Origin: Gemmatimonas sp.
GTDB taxonomy: Bacteria > Gemmatimonadota > Gemmatimonadetes > Gemmatimonadales > Gemmatimonadaceae
Assembly: GCA_025361705.1 (NCBI GenBank)
Contig: JANYJW010000027.1
Location: 1-53,561 of the forward strand
Direction: 5' to 3'
Length of the DNA: 53,561 bases
The notes beneath the pieces are model-generated. The model had not been told where the DNA came from. It searched no databases and was given only the letters and a program-made list of their open reading frames with translations. A program made the position numbers and the translations under genes. The first letter of the stretch is position 1, and each line of letters opens with the position of its first letter. Shown in pieces: positions 27,705-37,452 of the stretch.

Positions 27705-28831
27705 CCAAACGTCTCCTTCACGGTTCGCCGGGCCGCGGCGTCGGCATGCCACAATGCATCACGCGCGCCACCGGGGAGTCCGGCGTGGCGGTCCAACGCA
27801 GTCTCAATCGCTTCGGCAATGGCGCCGAACGGCATTCGTCCATCGAGGAACAACGCCACGGCCTGCTCATTGGCGCCGTTGAACACGGCGGGTGCCGCGC
27901 CTCCCGCACGCCCTGCCGCGATGCCAAGCCGCAGGCACGGGAACGCGTCGTGTCGCACGGTCTCAAAGGTCAGCCCCGACGCGGCCACGGGATCGAACGC
28001 CGGAATGCCCGCGTCCTCGAGGCGGTCGGGGTGCGACAGCGCGTAGAGAATGGGCAGTTCCATGGAGGGCACGCCCAGCTGCGCCAGCACACTGCCATCA
28101 CGGAACTCCACCATCGAGTGCACAATGCTCTGCGGATGCACCACCACGTCGATCTGGTCATACCCCAGGCCGAAGAGGAAGTGCGCTTCGATGACCTCGA
28201 GCGCCTTGTTGGCGAGCGACGCGCTGTCGACCGTGATCTTGCGTCCCATCAGCCACGTGGGGTGCTTGAGGGCATCCTGCACCGTTGCCCCGCGCACGCG
28301 GTCGGTCGGCCACTCGCGGAACGGCCCGCCGGACGCGGTGATGACGACGCGGCGCACCGCACTGGCGTCGCGCCCCGACAGGCACTGCAGGATGGCCGAA
28401 TGCTCGCTGTCGACCGGCACCACGGTGCCGCCGCCGCGCATCGCCGCGTCCGCCACCAGTGCCCCGCCCACCACCAGCGATTCCTTGTTGGCGAGCGCCA
28501 CACGCTTGCCCGCGCCAAGCGCGGCCAGCGTGGCGTCGAGTCCCGCCGCGCCGACGATGGCGTTGAGCACGATATCCACGTCGGGCTGCGTGGCGGCTTC
28601 CACCAGCGCGGCGGCCCCGCGGTGCCACGACGCCGGCATGTCCGCATCGCCCTCGACGAGCGCCACGAACGGCGGCGCCCACTGCGCCACCTGCGTGCGC
28701 AACAACGTGGCGTTGGCGTGCGCCGTCACGGCGCGCACGGCAAAGCGGTCGCGGTGCCGCGCGAGCACGCGAAGCGCGGTGGTGCCAATGGATCCCGTGG
28801 ATCCAAGGATAGCCACGCCCGGCAGCGGCAT
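27698..28831 (-). CDS. dxr: 1-deoxy-D-xylulose 5-phosphate reductoisomerase
   Basis: A 377-residue NADPH-dependent enzyme of the MEP isoprenoid pathway. The NADPH motif GSTGSIGTTAL is at residues 10-20. Metal and substrate residues lie in VDSEHSAI, SASLANKALEVIEAHFLF, and FNGANEQAVALFL. Its product leads toward isopentenyl diphosphate, used by the uppS product of the same operon. It overlaps cdsA as TGATG. Confidence 0.97.
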   Translation of the reverse strand: MPLPGVAILGSTGSIGTTALRVLARHRDRFAVRAVTAHANATLLRTQVAQWAPPFVALVEGDADMPASWHRGAAALVEAATQPDVDIVLNAIVGAAGLDATLAALGAGKRVALANKESLVVGGALVADAAMRGGGTVVPVDSEHSAILQCLSGRDASAVRRVVITASGGPFREWPTDRVRGATVQDALKHPTWLMGRKITVDSASLANKALEVIEAHFLFGLGYDQIDVVVHPQSIVHSMVEFRDGSVLAQLGVPSMELPILYALSHPDRLEDAGIPAFDPVAASGLTFETVRHDAFPCLRLGIAAGRAGGAAPAVFNGANEQAVALFLDGRMPFGAIAEAIETALDRHAGLPGGARDALWHADAAARRTVKETFGC

Positions 28832-29685
28832 CAGGGCGTGTAGCCGAGGAAGCTGCCGAGGAGCACGTACCCGACGGGCAGCGTGAAGAGCAGCGAGTCC
28901 ACGCGATCGAGCACGCCGCCGTGCCCGGGAATCAACTGCGAACTGTCCTTCACGCCGGCCTCGCGCTTGAACATCGACTCGGCAAGATCACCAACCTGCG
29001 CGGCAAGGCTCAGCACCACTCCCACGACGACGATGCCCACCGGCCGCAGCGTGACGTGCGCCATTGGCGGCAGCGCAAAGGCCGCCAGCGCCCACGTGGC
29101 CAGCACGCTCGCCGCCACGGCACCGTACGCGCCCGCCCACGTCTTGCCAGGGCTCACGGACGGCATGAGCTTGGCCCGCCCCCAGGTGCGGCCGGCGACG
29201 TACGCGCCCGAATCGTTGCACCACGTCACCAGGACCGGCAGGAGCACCAGCGCCAGCCCGCCGCGCGCGTCGACCACGAAGTCGTGGTAGCGCAGCGCGT
29301 AGACAAAACTCAGCATGCCGCCGGTGTAAAGCACGCCGGTCAGCGTCGTCCCCGTGGCGGCCAACGGTCCGCCCGCGACACCGCGGGCAAAGAGGACCAC
29401 CGTGAGCAGCACGGGCACCACCAGCGCCACCACGCTCACCGGCGGCACCCAGAAACCGAGAAAGCGCGCGTGCACCACCACGGGGATCAGCGCGCTCAGC
29501 GCGATGCCGAGCCCTGCCATTGGGCGTGCACCGCGCGCCTCAGCCAGCCGGTAGAACTCCCACGCGGCAAGGCCAGAGGCCAGCGCCAGCATCGTGACAA
29601 GCGCAGGGCCGCCCGCCCACACGCAACCCAGCACGACCGGGATGAGTCCGAGCGCGACGAGCACTCGCTTGGGGAACTCTCGCAA
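28831..29685 (-). CDS. cdsA: Phosphatidate cytidylyltransferase
   Basis: A 284-residue integral membrane enzyme that makes CDP-diacylglycerol from phosphatidate and CTP. The CDP-diglyceride synthase signature is complete: SMFKREAGVKDSSQLIPGHG followed by GVLDRVD. SPGKTWAGAYG precedes it. About seven membrane segments are present. It sits between uppS (12-base gap) and dxr. Confidence 0.97.
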   Translation of the reverse strand: MREFPKRVLVALGLIPVVLGCVWAGGPALVTMLALASGLAAWEFYRLAEARGARPMAGLGIALSALIPVVVHARFLGFWVPPVSVVALVVPVLLTVVLFARGVAGGPLAATGTTLTGVLYTGGMLSFVYALRYHDFVVDARGGLALVLLPVLVTWCNDSGAYVAGRTWGRAKLMPSVSPGKTWAGAYGAVAASVLATWALAAFALPPMAHVTLRPVGIVVVGVVLSLAAQVGDLAESMFKREAGVKDSSQLIPGHGGVLDRVDSLLFTLPVGYVLLGSFLGYTP

Positions 29686-29697
29686 TGGAATCCCCTG

Positions 29698-30447
29698 CTA
29701 GGCCGACACGCGGCCGAAGCGGCGATCGCGGCTATGGAAATCGAGAATGGCATCGAACAGCTCGCGGCGCCCGAAGTCGGGCCAGAGCACCGGGGAGATG
29801 TGCAACTCGGTGTACGCCAGCTGCCAGAGCAGAAAGTTGGAGATACGCATCTCGCCCGAGGTGCGAATCAGCAGATCGGGGTCGGGGCATCCGGCGGTGA
29901 ACAGGCGGCCGGCGATGGCCGCCTCGTCCACCTGGGCCGGTGTCATCCGGCCGGCGGCCACATCCTCGGCGATGAGCCGCACCGCGCGCGTGATCTCCGC
30001 ACGCGCGCCGTACGAGATGAACAGGTTGAGCACCAGCGTGCCGTTGTGCGCCGTCTGCGCCATCACGCCGTCCACCGCCGCCCGCTGCCGCTCGGCCAGC
30101 CGGTCGAGGTCGCCGAGGAAGACCACCCGCACGCCCTTCTCGTCCAGCTCGTTGGCTTCCGTCTGGATGTACTCCTCGAGCAGCGACATCAGCGCCGACA
30201 CTTCACCCGCCGGGCGCTGCCAGTTCTCCTGCGAGAACGCGAAGAGCGACAGCACCTCGACGCCCGCCTCGATGGACGCCTCCACCACGGCGCGCACCGA
30301 CTTCATGCCGTTGCGGTGGCCGATGGGCCGCGGGAGCATGCGTTCGCGCGCCCAGCGGCCGTTCCCGTCCATGATGATCGCGACGTGGCGCGGCACGGCG
30401 CCCGGCGCTTTCACCCGGGCCAGCAGGTCGTCGGCGGCGGCGCTCAT
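29698..30447 (-). CDS. uppS: Isoprenyl (undecaprenyl diphosphate) synthase
   Basis: A 249-residue cis-prenyltransferase that makes undecaprenyl diphosphate for peptidoglycan and O-antigen carriers. Motifs are VAIIMDGNGRWARER with catalytic Asp26, SLFAFSQENW, and the C-terminal RTSGEMRISNFLLWQ and YTELHISPVLWPDF. The start ATG at 30447 lies 7 bases after the frr stop. The conserved N-terminus rules out a longer upstream frame. Confidence 0.97.
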   Translation of the reverse strand: MSAAADDLLARVKAPGAVPRHVAIIMDGNGRWARERMLPRPIGHRNGMKSVRAVVEASIEAGVEVLSLFAFSQENWQRPAGEVSALMSLLEEYIQTEANELDEKGVRVVFLGDLDRLAERQRAAVDGVMAQTAHNGTLVLNLFISYGARAEITRAVRLIAEDVAAGRMTPAQVDEAAIAGRLFTAGCPDPDLLIRTSGEMRISNFLLWQLAYTELHISPVLWPDFGRRELFDAILDFHSRDRRFGRVSA

Positions 30448-30454
30448 GACGCGC

Positions 30455-31009
30455 TCACACTTCCATGACCTCGGCTTCCTTCGCCTTGCTGAGCGCATCC
30501 ACCTTGTGGATGTGATCGTCGTGCATCTTCTGCAGTTCCTTCTCGGCGTGCTTCACGTCGTCTTCGGAAACGCCGTCGAGCTTCTTCAGCAGGTCGCGGG
30601 CGTGCGTGCGCGCATGGCGGATGGCAATGTGGCCGTCCTCCGCGTACTTGTGCACGACCTTCACCAGTTCCTTGCGGCGCTGCTCGTTCATGCCGGGCAG
30701 CGGCACGCGAATGAAGGTGCCCTGAATGGCCGGGTCGAAGCCGAGTCCCGACTCACGGATCGCCTTTTCAACGGCACGCAGCTGCCCCTTGTCGAACGGC
30801 GTCACGATGAGCGCGCGTGGCTCCGGTGCGTTGACCGACGCCACCTGATTGAGCCCCACCAGCGCGCCGTACGCCTCGACCTTCACCGCGTCGAGCATGC
30901 TCGGCACCGCCTTGCCCGAGCGCACCGAGGTGAACTCGCGCTTCACCGCCTCGATGCCCTTTTCCATGTGGGCGCGGCATTCCTTCACAATCTCGGCAAT
31001 CGTCGTCAT
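30455..31009 (-). CDS. frr: Ribosome recycling factor
   Basis: A 184-residue RRF that splits post-termination ribosomes with EF-G. It shows [49 protein letters not shown], and the helical C-terminus with [20 protein letters not shown]. The start ATG at 31009 overlaps the pyrH stop as ATGA; a much longer upstream frame is antisense-like. Confidence 0.97.
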   Translation of the reverse strand: MTTIAEIVKECRAHMEKGIEAVKREFTSVRSGKAVPSMLDAVKVEAYGALVGLNQVASVNAPEPRALIVTPFDKGQLRAVEKAIRESGLGFDPAIQGTFIRVPLPGMNEQRRKELVKVVHKYAEDGHIAIRHARTHARDLLKKLDGVSEDDVKHAEKELQKMHDDHIHKVDALSKAKEAEVMEV

Positions 31010-31719
31010 GAGACCAATGTCCCCACCGCCTTGCCGTGGATCGCATCCGCCACGGCGTCCGGCGTGTTGATGTTGAGCACAATGAGCGGCAGCGAATTTT
31101 CCTTGCAGAGCGTGATCGCCGTCTGGTCCATCACGCCCAGTTCCTCGAGCATCACGTCGCGGTAGCTGATGCGATCGTACCGCGTGGCCGTCGGCACTTT
31201 CTTGGGATCGGCCGAATAGATCCCGTCGACGCTGGTCGCCTTGATGATGACATCCGCCTTCATCTGGATGGCCCGCAGCACCGCCGCCGTGTCCGTTGAA
31301 AAATACGGATTCCCCGTGCCGGCGGCAAAGACCACGCACCGCCCCTTCTCGAGATGGCGCAGCGCGCGACGACGGATGTACGGCTCCGCCAGCTCTTCCA
31401 TGCGGATGGCCGTCATGACGCGCGTGTCCAGCCCGTCGCGCTCCAGCACGTCCTGCAGGGCCAGCGCATTGATGACGGTGCCCAGCATCCCCATGTAGTC
31501 GGCGCTCACCCGGTCCATCCCCATGCGCGCAATCTGCGAGCCGCGCACGATGTTGCCGCCACCGATCACCACCGCCACCTGCGCACCCATCGCGTGGATT
31601 TCGCGGATCTGGTGCGAAAAGCGCTTGATGGCGTCGAAGTCGAATCCAAACCCCTTCTCTCCGGCGAGCGCTTCGCCGGAGAGCTTGAGGAGAATGCGGG
31701 GATACTTGAGCGCCGCCAC
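31006..31719 (-). CDS. pyrH: UMP kinase
   Basis: A 237-residue hexameric amino-acid-kinase-fold enzyme that phosphorylates UMP. Motifs are [13 protein letters not shown] at about 8-20, [28 protein letters not shown], and [15 protein letters not shown]. The start is GTG at 31719, five bases after the tsf stop; upstream in-frame sequence is not conserved. The order rpsB-tsf-pyrH-frr is conserved in most bacteria. Confidence 0.97.
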   Translation of the reverse strand: MAALKYPRILLKLSGEALAGEKGFGFDFDAIKRFSHQIREIHAMGAQVAVVIGGGNIVRGSQIARMGMDRVSADYMGMLGTVINALALQDVLERDGLDTRVMTAIRMEELAEPYIRRRALRHLEKGRCVVFAAGTGNPYFSTDTAAVLRAIQMKADVIIKATSVDGIYSADPKKVPTATRYDRISYRDVMLEELGVMDQTAITLCKENSLPLIVLNINTPDAVADAIHGKAVGTLVS

Positions 31720-31724
31720 GGGGC

Positions 31725-32612
31725 CTACGCCTCGCCCATCTTGAAGCGGGCAAACCGCACCACCGAGGCGCCGGCACCAGCCTCCTTGATGAGCTGGCCG
31801 ATCGTCTTGCTGTCCTCGCGCACCCACGGCTGCTCGGTGAGCACGATTTCACCGAAGAACTTGTTGATGCGTCCCTCGACCATCTTCTCGGCAATGGCCG
31901 GCGGCTTGCCGCTGTCGATGGCCTGCTGCACGAAGATGTCGCGCTCGCGCTTGACGATTGCCGCATCCACGCCCGAGCGGTCGACGGCAATGGCCGTCGT
32001 CGGAACGCCCGCCGCGATGTGCTCGGCGATGGTGTTGGCCAGCGTCTGCCCCGCCTCGCCGGCGATGCCGGCCATCTCGACGAGCACGCCCACCTTGCCG
32101 TTGAAGTGCAGATAGAAGCCCACCACGCCGCCGGGCGCCGCCGTGAAGCGCGCGATGCCCTTGAGCACGATGTTCTCGCCCGTCTTGGCCGACGCGGCCT
32201 TCACCACCTCGCCCACGGTGCGCGCGGCATCGGCATGCCACGGCGTGGCCAGGTACGCGCCGTCGGCGCCCACCTTCACCACGCCGTTGACGCTGGCGTC
32301 CTTGGCCACCTGGTCGACCATCAGCTTGGAGAGCGCGACGAACTCGTCATTGCGGCCGACGAAGTCGGTCTCCGAGTTGATCTCGATCATCGCGGCGGCC
32401 GCGCCATCGGCGGCCAGCCACGTCTGGATCTGCCCTTCCGAGGCCGAGCGGTCGGCGCGCTTCTCGGCCTTGGCAATGCCCTTTGTGCGCAGGATGTCCA
32501 CGGCGGTGTCCATCGCGCCATTGGCTTCCTCGAGCGCCTTCTTGCAGTCCATCATGCCGGCGCCCGTGCGGGCACGGAGCTCGGCAACATCCTTCGCAGT
32601 AATCGCAGCCAT
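31725..32612 (-). CDS. tsf: Elongation factor Ts
   Basis: A 295-residue guanine nucleotide exchange factor for EF-Tu. The N-terminal UBA-like domain has [22 protein letters not shown]. The core has [15 protein letters not shown]. The C-terminal part has [14 protein letters not shown] residues ([16 protein letters not shown]). It is preceded by a leader with a strong hairpin at 32648-32677. Full-length. Confidence 0.97.
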   Translation of the reverse strand: MAAITAKDVAELRARTGAGMMDCKKALEEANGAMDTAVDILRTKGIAKAEKRADRSASEGQIQTWLAADGAAAAMIEINSETDFVGRNDEFVALSKLMVDQVAKDASVNGVVKVGADGAYLATPWHADAARTVGEVVKAASAKTGENIVLKGIARFTAAPGGVVGFYLHFNGKVGVLVEMAGIAGEAGQTLANTIAEHIAAGVPTTAIAVDRSGVDAAIVKRERDIFVQQAIDSGKPPAIAEKMVEGRINKFFGEIVLTEQPWVREDSKTIGQLIKEAGAGASVVRFARFKMGEA

Positions 32613-32647
32613 TATGAAGATGCCTTTCGAAAGTCAGTCGTTGTGAA

Positions 32648-32677
32648 GACGCCGCCGGCTGTGCGGCCGACGGCGTC
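32648..32677 (-). promoter_or_regulatory. Hairpin in the rpsB-tsf intergenic region
   Basis: GACGCCG pairs with CGGCGTC around a GC-rich inner stem, in the 108-base gap between rpsB and tsf. There is no T-run. In other bacteria this gap contains a partial terminator that lowers tsf relative to rpsB; the same is plausible here. Confidence 0.5.
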
Positions 32678-32720
32678 AGGAAAATACGCGCTGGTCGGCG
32701 TGTCCACCACGCCGGGGCGA

Positions 32721-33689
32721 CTACGCCGTCGGCGTTTCCGAAACTACCGCAGGTGCTGCGGCGGGCTTGTCCGCCGCCTCGGTCGCCTCGGGCCTGATGC
32801 GGGCCGCGATGGCATCGGGCTTGGCCCGGCGACGACGGGGACGGTCGCCGCCACCGCCCTGGCCGCCACCCTGACCACCACCGTGGCCGCCACCCTGCCC
32901 ACTGCCACCGCCGCGACGGCGACGATCATCGCCCTGCGGCTCGGCGCCACGGTCGGAGCTGTACGTGTACGATGCGCCGTCCTTGACCTCTTCACGGACC
33001 GGCGCCTCGCGGCGCGCCTCGACAATCGCATCCGTCACGGCGCCCGACAGCAGCTCCACCGAGCGGATGGCATCGTCGTTGCCGGCAATCGGCACCGCGA
33101 TGAGATCCGGATCGGAATTGGTGTCGCAGATGGCGATGATCGGGATGCCCAACTTCTTGGCCTCGTCCACCGCGATGCGTTCCTTCTTGGCGTCGACGAC
33201 GAACATGAGCCCCGGCAGGCGCGACATGTTCTTGATGCCCGACAGATTCTTGAGGAGCTTGTCCTTCTGACGCGTGAGCATCAGCTGCTCCTTCTTGGTG
33301 TAGTTCTCGAACCCGCCGCCGGTCTCGGACCCCGCCTCGAGATCCTTGAGCTTGCGAATCTGCTTCTTGACGGTGGCGAAGTTGGTGAGCAGGCCGCCGA
33401 GCCAGCGCTCGGTGACCGAGAGCGCGCCGGCGCGCTCAGCTTCCTGCAGCACGATGGCCGCGAGCTGGCGCTTGGTGCAGACGTAGAGCACCTGGTCGCC
33501 GCGCAGCACGACTTCGCGCGCGAGCTTCTGGGCGAGTTCGATCTGCCGCAGCGTCTTCTGCAGGTCGATGATGTGGATGCCGTTGCGCTCCGCAAAGATG
33601 AAGCGGCGCATCTTGGGATTCCAACGGCGCGTCTGGTGCCCGAAGTGGACACCGGCCTTGAGCAGATCGTCGAGCGTGGGCTGAGCCAT
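32721..33689 (-). CDS. rpsB: 30S ribosomal protein S2 with Gly/Arg-rich tail
   Basis: The first 240 residues are a normal S2: LLKAGVHFGHQTRRWNPKM, FAERNGIHIIDLQKT, TERWLGGLLTNF, and IPIIAICDTNSDPDLI. The protein continues to 322 residues with a tail holding DDRRRRGGGSGQGGGHGGG, three further GGG units, RPRRRRAKP, and an Ala/Pro/Thr-rich end. E. coli S2 has 241 residues. The tail is in frame with no stop, so a read-through or frameshift is unlikely. AGGAG before the ATG is a good ribosome binding site. It leads the rpsB-to-rseP operon. Confidence 0.97.
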   Translation of the reverse strand: MAQPTLDDLLKAGVHFGHQTRRWNPKMRRFIFAERNGIHIIDLQKTLRQIELAQKLAREVVLRGDQVLYVCTKRQLAAIVLQEAERAGALSVTERWLGGLLTNFATVKKQIRKLKDLEAGSETGGGFENYTKKEQLMLTRQKDKLLKNLSGIKNMSRLPGLMFVVDAKKERIAVDEAKKLGIPIIAICDTNSDPDLIAVPIAGNDDAIRSVELLSGAVTDAIVEARREAPVREEVKDGASYTYSSDRGAEPQGDDRRRRGGGSGQGGGHGGGQGGGQGGGGDRPRRRRAKPDAIAARIRPEATEAADKPAAAPAVVSETPTA

Positions 33690-33799
33690 GGTGAATCGAA
33701 CTCCTGAAACTGGTTTGATCGTCCCGCGGGTTCAGCGTCACGCAGACCGGCGCACCGGACCCCTGCAATGACTCCCCCGCGGTGAGGGATGAAATACAA

Positions 33800-33882
33800 G
33801 ACGGAATGACGAGCGACGAGAGACGAGCGAGGGTCCTGCGAACGGCAAGACTCTCGTCTTCCGTCTCTCGTCTCCCGTCCTG
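33800..33882. repeat. Imperfect palindrome downstream of rpsI (GACGAG-word family)
   Basis: The left part (33800-33838) is a chain of GACGAG-like words. The right part (33848-33882) reads as their inverted copy (CTCTCGTCTTCCGTC, then TCTCGTCTCCCGTCC). With small shifts they form a long GA/CT-rich stem. It begins 8 bases after the rpsI stop and precedes the rpsB promoter region, so it may end the rplM-rpsI transcript. Confidence 0.65.
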
Positions 33883-33889
33883 CAGCGCT

Positions 33890-34282
33890 CTAGCGCTTCG
33901 AGAACTGGAACCGCTTGCGTGCCTTCGGGCGACCCGGCTTCTTGCGCTCGACGGCGCGGGCATCGCGCGTGAGCAAGCCGAGGTCGCGCAGCTTGCGACG
34001 GTGCAGTTCGTCCACGATCACGAGGGCACGCGCCACGGCGAGGCGCAGCGCGCCGGCCTGGCCGGAGACGCCGCCGCCATCGATGTTGGCCTGCACATCA
34101 AAGCTGCCGAGCGTGTCGGTGGCCGTGAATGGCTGCTGGATGGAGCTCACGAGCACGGGACGCGGAAAGTAGTCACCGAGCGTGCGCCCGTTGACGATCC
34201 ACTTGCCCGAGCCGGGCTTCAGGTACAGGCGGCACACCGCTTCCTTGCGACGGCCGATGGTATGAATGGTCTGGTCGGCCAT
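33890..34282 (-). CDS. rpsI: 30S ribosomal protein S9
   Basis: A 130-residue S9. It shows GRRKEAVCRLYLKPGSG, VNIDGGGVSGQAGALRLA-like residues (NIDGGGVSGQAGALRLAVAR), and the basic C-terminus ending FQFSKR, which reaches the P-site tRNA. It follows rplM by 3 bases, the conserved arrangement. Confidence 0.98.
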   Translation of the reverse strand: MADQTIHTIGRRKEAVCRLYLKPGSGKWIVNGRTLGDYFPRPVLVSSIQQPFTATDTLGSFDVQANIDGGGVSGQAGALRLAVARALVIVDELHRRKLRDLGLLTRDARAVERKKPGRPKARKRFQFSKR

Positions 34283-34285
34283 TGC

Positions 34286-34735
34286 TTACTTCGCCTCGAG
34301 CGACGGGAAGGTGAGCGGAGTGGGCTGCTGGGCAGCATGCGGGTGATCGGCGCCGGCGTAGACACGCAGCTTCAAGCGCAGCTTGCCGCGCCCAAGGGCG
34401 TTCTTCGGCAACATGCCGTGCACGGCCTTCTCGATGACACGCTCGGGGTGCTTGGCGAGCATCGTCGCAAAGGGCGTGTAGAGCTCGTGGCCCATGTACC
34501 CGGTGTGGCGGAAGTATTCCTTCTGCTCCGCCTTGCGGCCCGTGACCTTCACCTTCGAGGCATTGATCACGATCACGAAATCGCCGGTGTCCATGTGGGG
34601 CGTGAACATCGGCTTGTGCTTGCCACGGATGATCTTGGCGACCTCGGTGGCCAAACGGCCCAGGACCATGCCACTGGCGTCAACAACGAACCAGTGATGT
34701 TCGATGTCCTGGGGCTTTGCAGAATAGGTCTTCAT
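34286..34735 (-). CDS. rplM: 50S ribosomal protein L13
   Basis: A 149-residue L13. It shows [39 protein letters not shown], and [16 protein letters not shown]. An early 23S rRNA-binding protein. It is preceded by a 100-base leader from the promoter at 34845-34873. Confidence 0.98.
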   Translation of the reverse strand: MKTYSAKPQDIEHHWFVVDASGMVLGRLATEVAKIIRGKHKPMFTPHMDTGDFVIVINASKVKVTGRKAEQKEYFRHTGYMGHELYTPFATMLAKHPERVIEKAVHGMLPKNALGRGKLRLKLRVYAGADHPHAAQQPTPLTFPSLEAK

Positions 34736-34844
34736 GTAGAACGACTGGTGCAGTACTTCGACTGCGGTTGGACCTTCGCCTCACCGGTGCGGAACGCAAC
34801 CCGGGTCTCGGCCGCCACGAAGGGCAGTTTTCGGACAGACTTGC

Positions 34845-34873
34845 AAGCTAGACAACGAGTTACGGTGGGTCAA
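34845..34873 (-). promoter_or_regulatory. Sigma70-like promoter of rplM-rpsI
   Basis: On the minus strand TTGACC (34873-34868) and TAGCTT (34850-34845) are exactly 17 bases apart, much like the EIIA promoter. The -35 box overlaps the stop codon of the upstream lipoprotein gene. The leader to the L13 start is about 100 bases and could carry autoregulation. Confidence 0.7.
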
Positions 34874-35718
34874 GGGTGCGACGAGTACTTCGGCCCCGCC
34901 GCCCGCACCTGGGCGAGCGTCAGCAGGACGTCGGCCCCCGTGCCGGGGTCGGGGCGGCCGCTGCGGCGGGCAAACTGGTCGAGTTCGTCCAACAGCCGAT
35001 CGAGGGACCGCACGGTGGCGTCCTCGTCGCGCTGTGACAGGGCCAGCCGCGTGAGGCACGACAGCACCACCAGGTCCCCGTCGATCCCCCGCATCCCGAG
35101 GGCGCTCTCCTCGATGACCGGCACGCCGCCCCGGAAGTCCTTGGCACTCGCCAGCATGGCGCGGGCGAGCGCGGGCTCACTGGTCGTCGCCAGTTCCGCC
35201 GCCACGCAGCGCACGGCCAGACGGTCAGTGGCCGAATAGAGGCGATCAGGTCCGTCCGCTACCGGAGCCAGTTGCGCCACCATGACGGCTGATGCGGAGT
35301 CCCCAAGGTATTGCCAGCCGGTGGCCAGCGCCTCGCTGAGTCGGCGCACGCCATACGGAATCGCCGCCTCGAATCCGGCGCCCGCGCGCAGCCGGCGCGC
35401 CGGCACCAGCCCGGTGCTGTCACGACGCATGAGGCTGTTGGCGACGAAGCTGCGGAGCGAGCGGTAGCGCGCCGTGTCCGCGGTGACCGCGAGATAACGC
35501 AACTGCGGACTGATGTCCGCCAGGTAGATGAAGCCGTCGCCGCGCATCAGACGCGACGGAGTGCCCGTGATGCCGGAGACGCTGCGGAGGTAGGCTTCGG
35601 TGCGGGCAACGCGCTCCATCGAGGCATCGAGGGCCCGGTGCATGCGGCTTGGGCCGGACGCGCACGCCGTGAGGGTGGCCAGCGCGAGGACGGCCCCAGT
35701 GGCTTGGCGGCGCATCAT
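34870..35718 (-). CDS. Putative lipoprotein of unknown function
   Basis: A 282-residue protein. A short hydrophobic N-terminus ends in LATLTAC at residues 13-19, a good lipobox, so it is probably lipidated at Cys19 and membrane-bound. The rest is largely helical with aligned Ala/Leu segments, including YGVRRLSEALATGWQYLG and VRCVAAELATTSEPALARAM, which recalls helical-repeat folds, but I do not recognise the family. It overlaps the BCCP stop as ATGA, so it belongs to the carboxylase operon. Its end carries the -35 box of rplM. Confidence 0.75.
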   Translation of the reverse strand: MMRRQATGAVLALATLTACASGPSRMHRALDASMERVARTEAYLRSVSGITGTPSRLMRGDGFIYLADISPQLRYLAVTADTARYRSLRSFVANSLMRRDSTGLVPARRLRAGAGFEAAIPYGVRRLSEALATGWQYLGDSASAVMVAQLAPVADGPDRLYSATDRLAVRCVAAELATTSEPALARAMLASAKDFRGGVPVIEESALGMRGIDGDLVVLSCLTRLALSQRDEDATVRSLDRLLDELDQFARRSGRPDPGTGADVLLTLAQVRAAGPKYSSHP

Positions 35719-36215
35719 GCGAGCTCCAGAAGGATGGCGCCCTTCTCGACGGCTTGCCCAGGCTGCACCAGCACGGCCTTGACTGTGCCAGCGGTGACCG
35801 CCCGCAGCTCGTTCTCCATCTTCATCGCCTCCATTGCAATGACACCCTGTCCGGGGCTCACGACGTCGCCCACCTGCACATGCACGCGCACGATCATCCC
35901 CGGCATTGGCGCCGTCACGGGCAATGGCCCGTGGCTGGCGGCCTGCGTGGCGGCGAGGTCGCGAATGGCCCGCGCGCGTTCATCGAGCGCCTGCGCCTCC
36001 AGCCGCCAACCGTCGAGCCGCAACGTGTAGCGGCCGCGCTCCGCGTGGCGACGCGCGACCACCCGGTGCACCTGATGGCCGACCCCCACGAGATGCACGG
36101 GCGTCCCCTCGACATCCGACAGGTGGACGGCGTGCACGGCGTCGCCGATGCACGCCGTTGCCCCGTCGAGCACCACCTCGATGCGTTCGTCCCCGACATC
36201 CACGATGTACTTCAC
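35715..36215 (-). CDS. Biotin carboxyl carrier protein of acyl-CoA carboxylase
   Basis: A 166-residue protein whose C-terminal 75 residues are a biotinyl domain: MPGMIVRVHVQVGDVV and the biotin site EAMKMEN. The N-terminal half is beta-rich and ends in LDERARAIRDL. It looks like the carboxylase BT linker domain that joins BC to BCCP in one-piece alpha subunits. The start is GTG at 36215, overlapping the methyltransferase stop as GTGA. It carries carboxybiotin between the biotin carboxylase (37453) and carboxyltransferase (38970) of the same operon. Confidence 0.9.
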   Translation of the reverse strand: MKYIVDVGDERIEVVLDGATACIGDAVHAVHLSDVEGTPVHLVGVGHQVHRVVARRHAERGRYTLRLDGWRLEAQALDERARAIRDLAATQAASHGPLPVTAPMPGMIVRVHVQVGDVVSPGQGVIAMEAMKMENELRAVTAGTVKAVLVQPGQAVEKGAILLELA

Positions 36216-37452
36216 GCCACCTCCGGCACCAGCTCGCACACCGACTCGACGTGTGCGGTCTGGGGAAACATGTCGAATGACACAAGCGACGACACCCGCC
36301 AGCCGGGCAGCCGCGCCACATCACGGGCCAACGTTGCTGGGTCGCAACTTACATGGATGATCGCGCGGGGTCGCGGGCGGCATGCGCCCAACGCGCTCGT
36401 CACGGCCTCGGCCACGCCGGCCCGCGGCGGGTTGAGCAGCACGACGTCGGCTGGCAGCACCGCCGCCAATGCGTCTTCCACCCGGCCCGTGACGGCCCGC
36501 GACGGCGCCGGCAGGCGCGCCGCGCAGAGGGCGCTCGCATCGCCGTCGAGTTCGATGGCGCGCACCTCGACGCCGCGCGCCGCGAGCGCCACCGCCATGT
36601 CGCCGGTGCCGGCGTATCCGTCGACGACCGTGGCGGGCGCGTGCGCCATCACCAGCGATTCCACGTGCGCCGCCAGCAGCGCCGCGACCGAGGCGTTGAC
36701 CTGCACGAACGACGCGCCCGCATCGTGCACGGCGCGGCGATCGAGCACGAGTCGACGGCGCCCCTCGTCATCCTGCCACCAGACCGCAGCCACTGCGGTG
36801 GCGGCGGTCACCGCATCGGCAAAGGCGCGCGCCTCGGGCCATTGGCCGCCGCCCTCGATGACGAGCAGCAGGTCGTCGCCCGACCGGCGCAAGGCCGCGC
36901 GCAGCGACGGCGCCTGCGGCAACAGGGCGGCACCCCGCGCCATGACGTCGCGGAAACCGGCCACCACCACGGGATCCGTGATGAGGCAGTCGCGGAGCGC
37001 GAAGACGTCATCGGGACTTCCGGCGCGGTGCATCCCGGCAATCCACCCGGTTCCGCTGCGTCGCAACGCGAGCGTCAGCTTGCGGCGATATCGCCACCCG
37101 TCGCCGTCGCCCCGCACGTCCGGCAGCGGCACCTCGCGCCTGGCGATGCGCACAAACGCGTCGCGCACGATCGCGCGCTTGGCTCGGCGCTGGCTCTCGA
37201 GATCCAGGTGCTGCAGCTGGCATCCGCCGCATCGCTCGCCGTCGTAGTGCGGACACGCCGGCGCCACGCGCCCCGGCCCCGCCTGCTCCACCTGCACCAG
37301 CGTGCCGCGGGCAAACCGGCCCTTGCCCTGCACACGCGCCCGCACCCGGTCCCCCGGTGCCGACCGCGGCACGAAGACCACGAGGCCGTCGTGGCGCGCC
37401 ACGCCGTCGCCACCGGCGGCAATGGCCGTGATATCGAGCGTGACCACCGCGT

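Noticed and set aside
32800..32930. Repeated GGN triplets in rpsB as a possible CRISPR or satellite
   Set aside because: They are in frame glycine codons of the S2 tail with no spacers.
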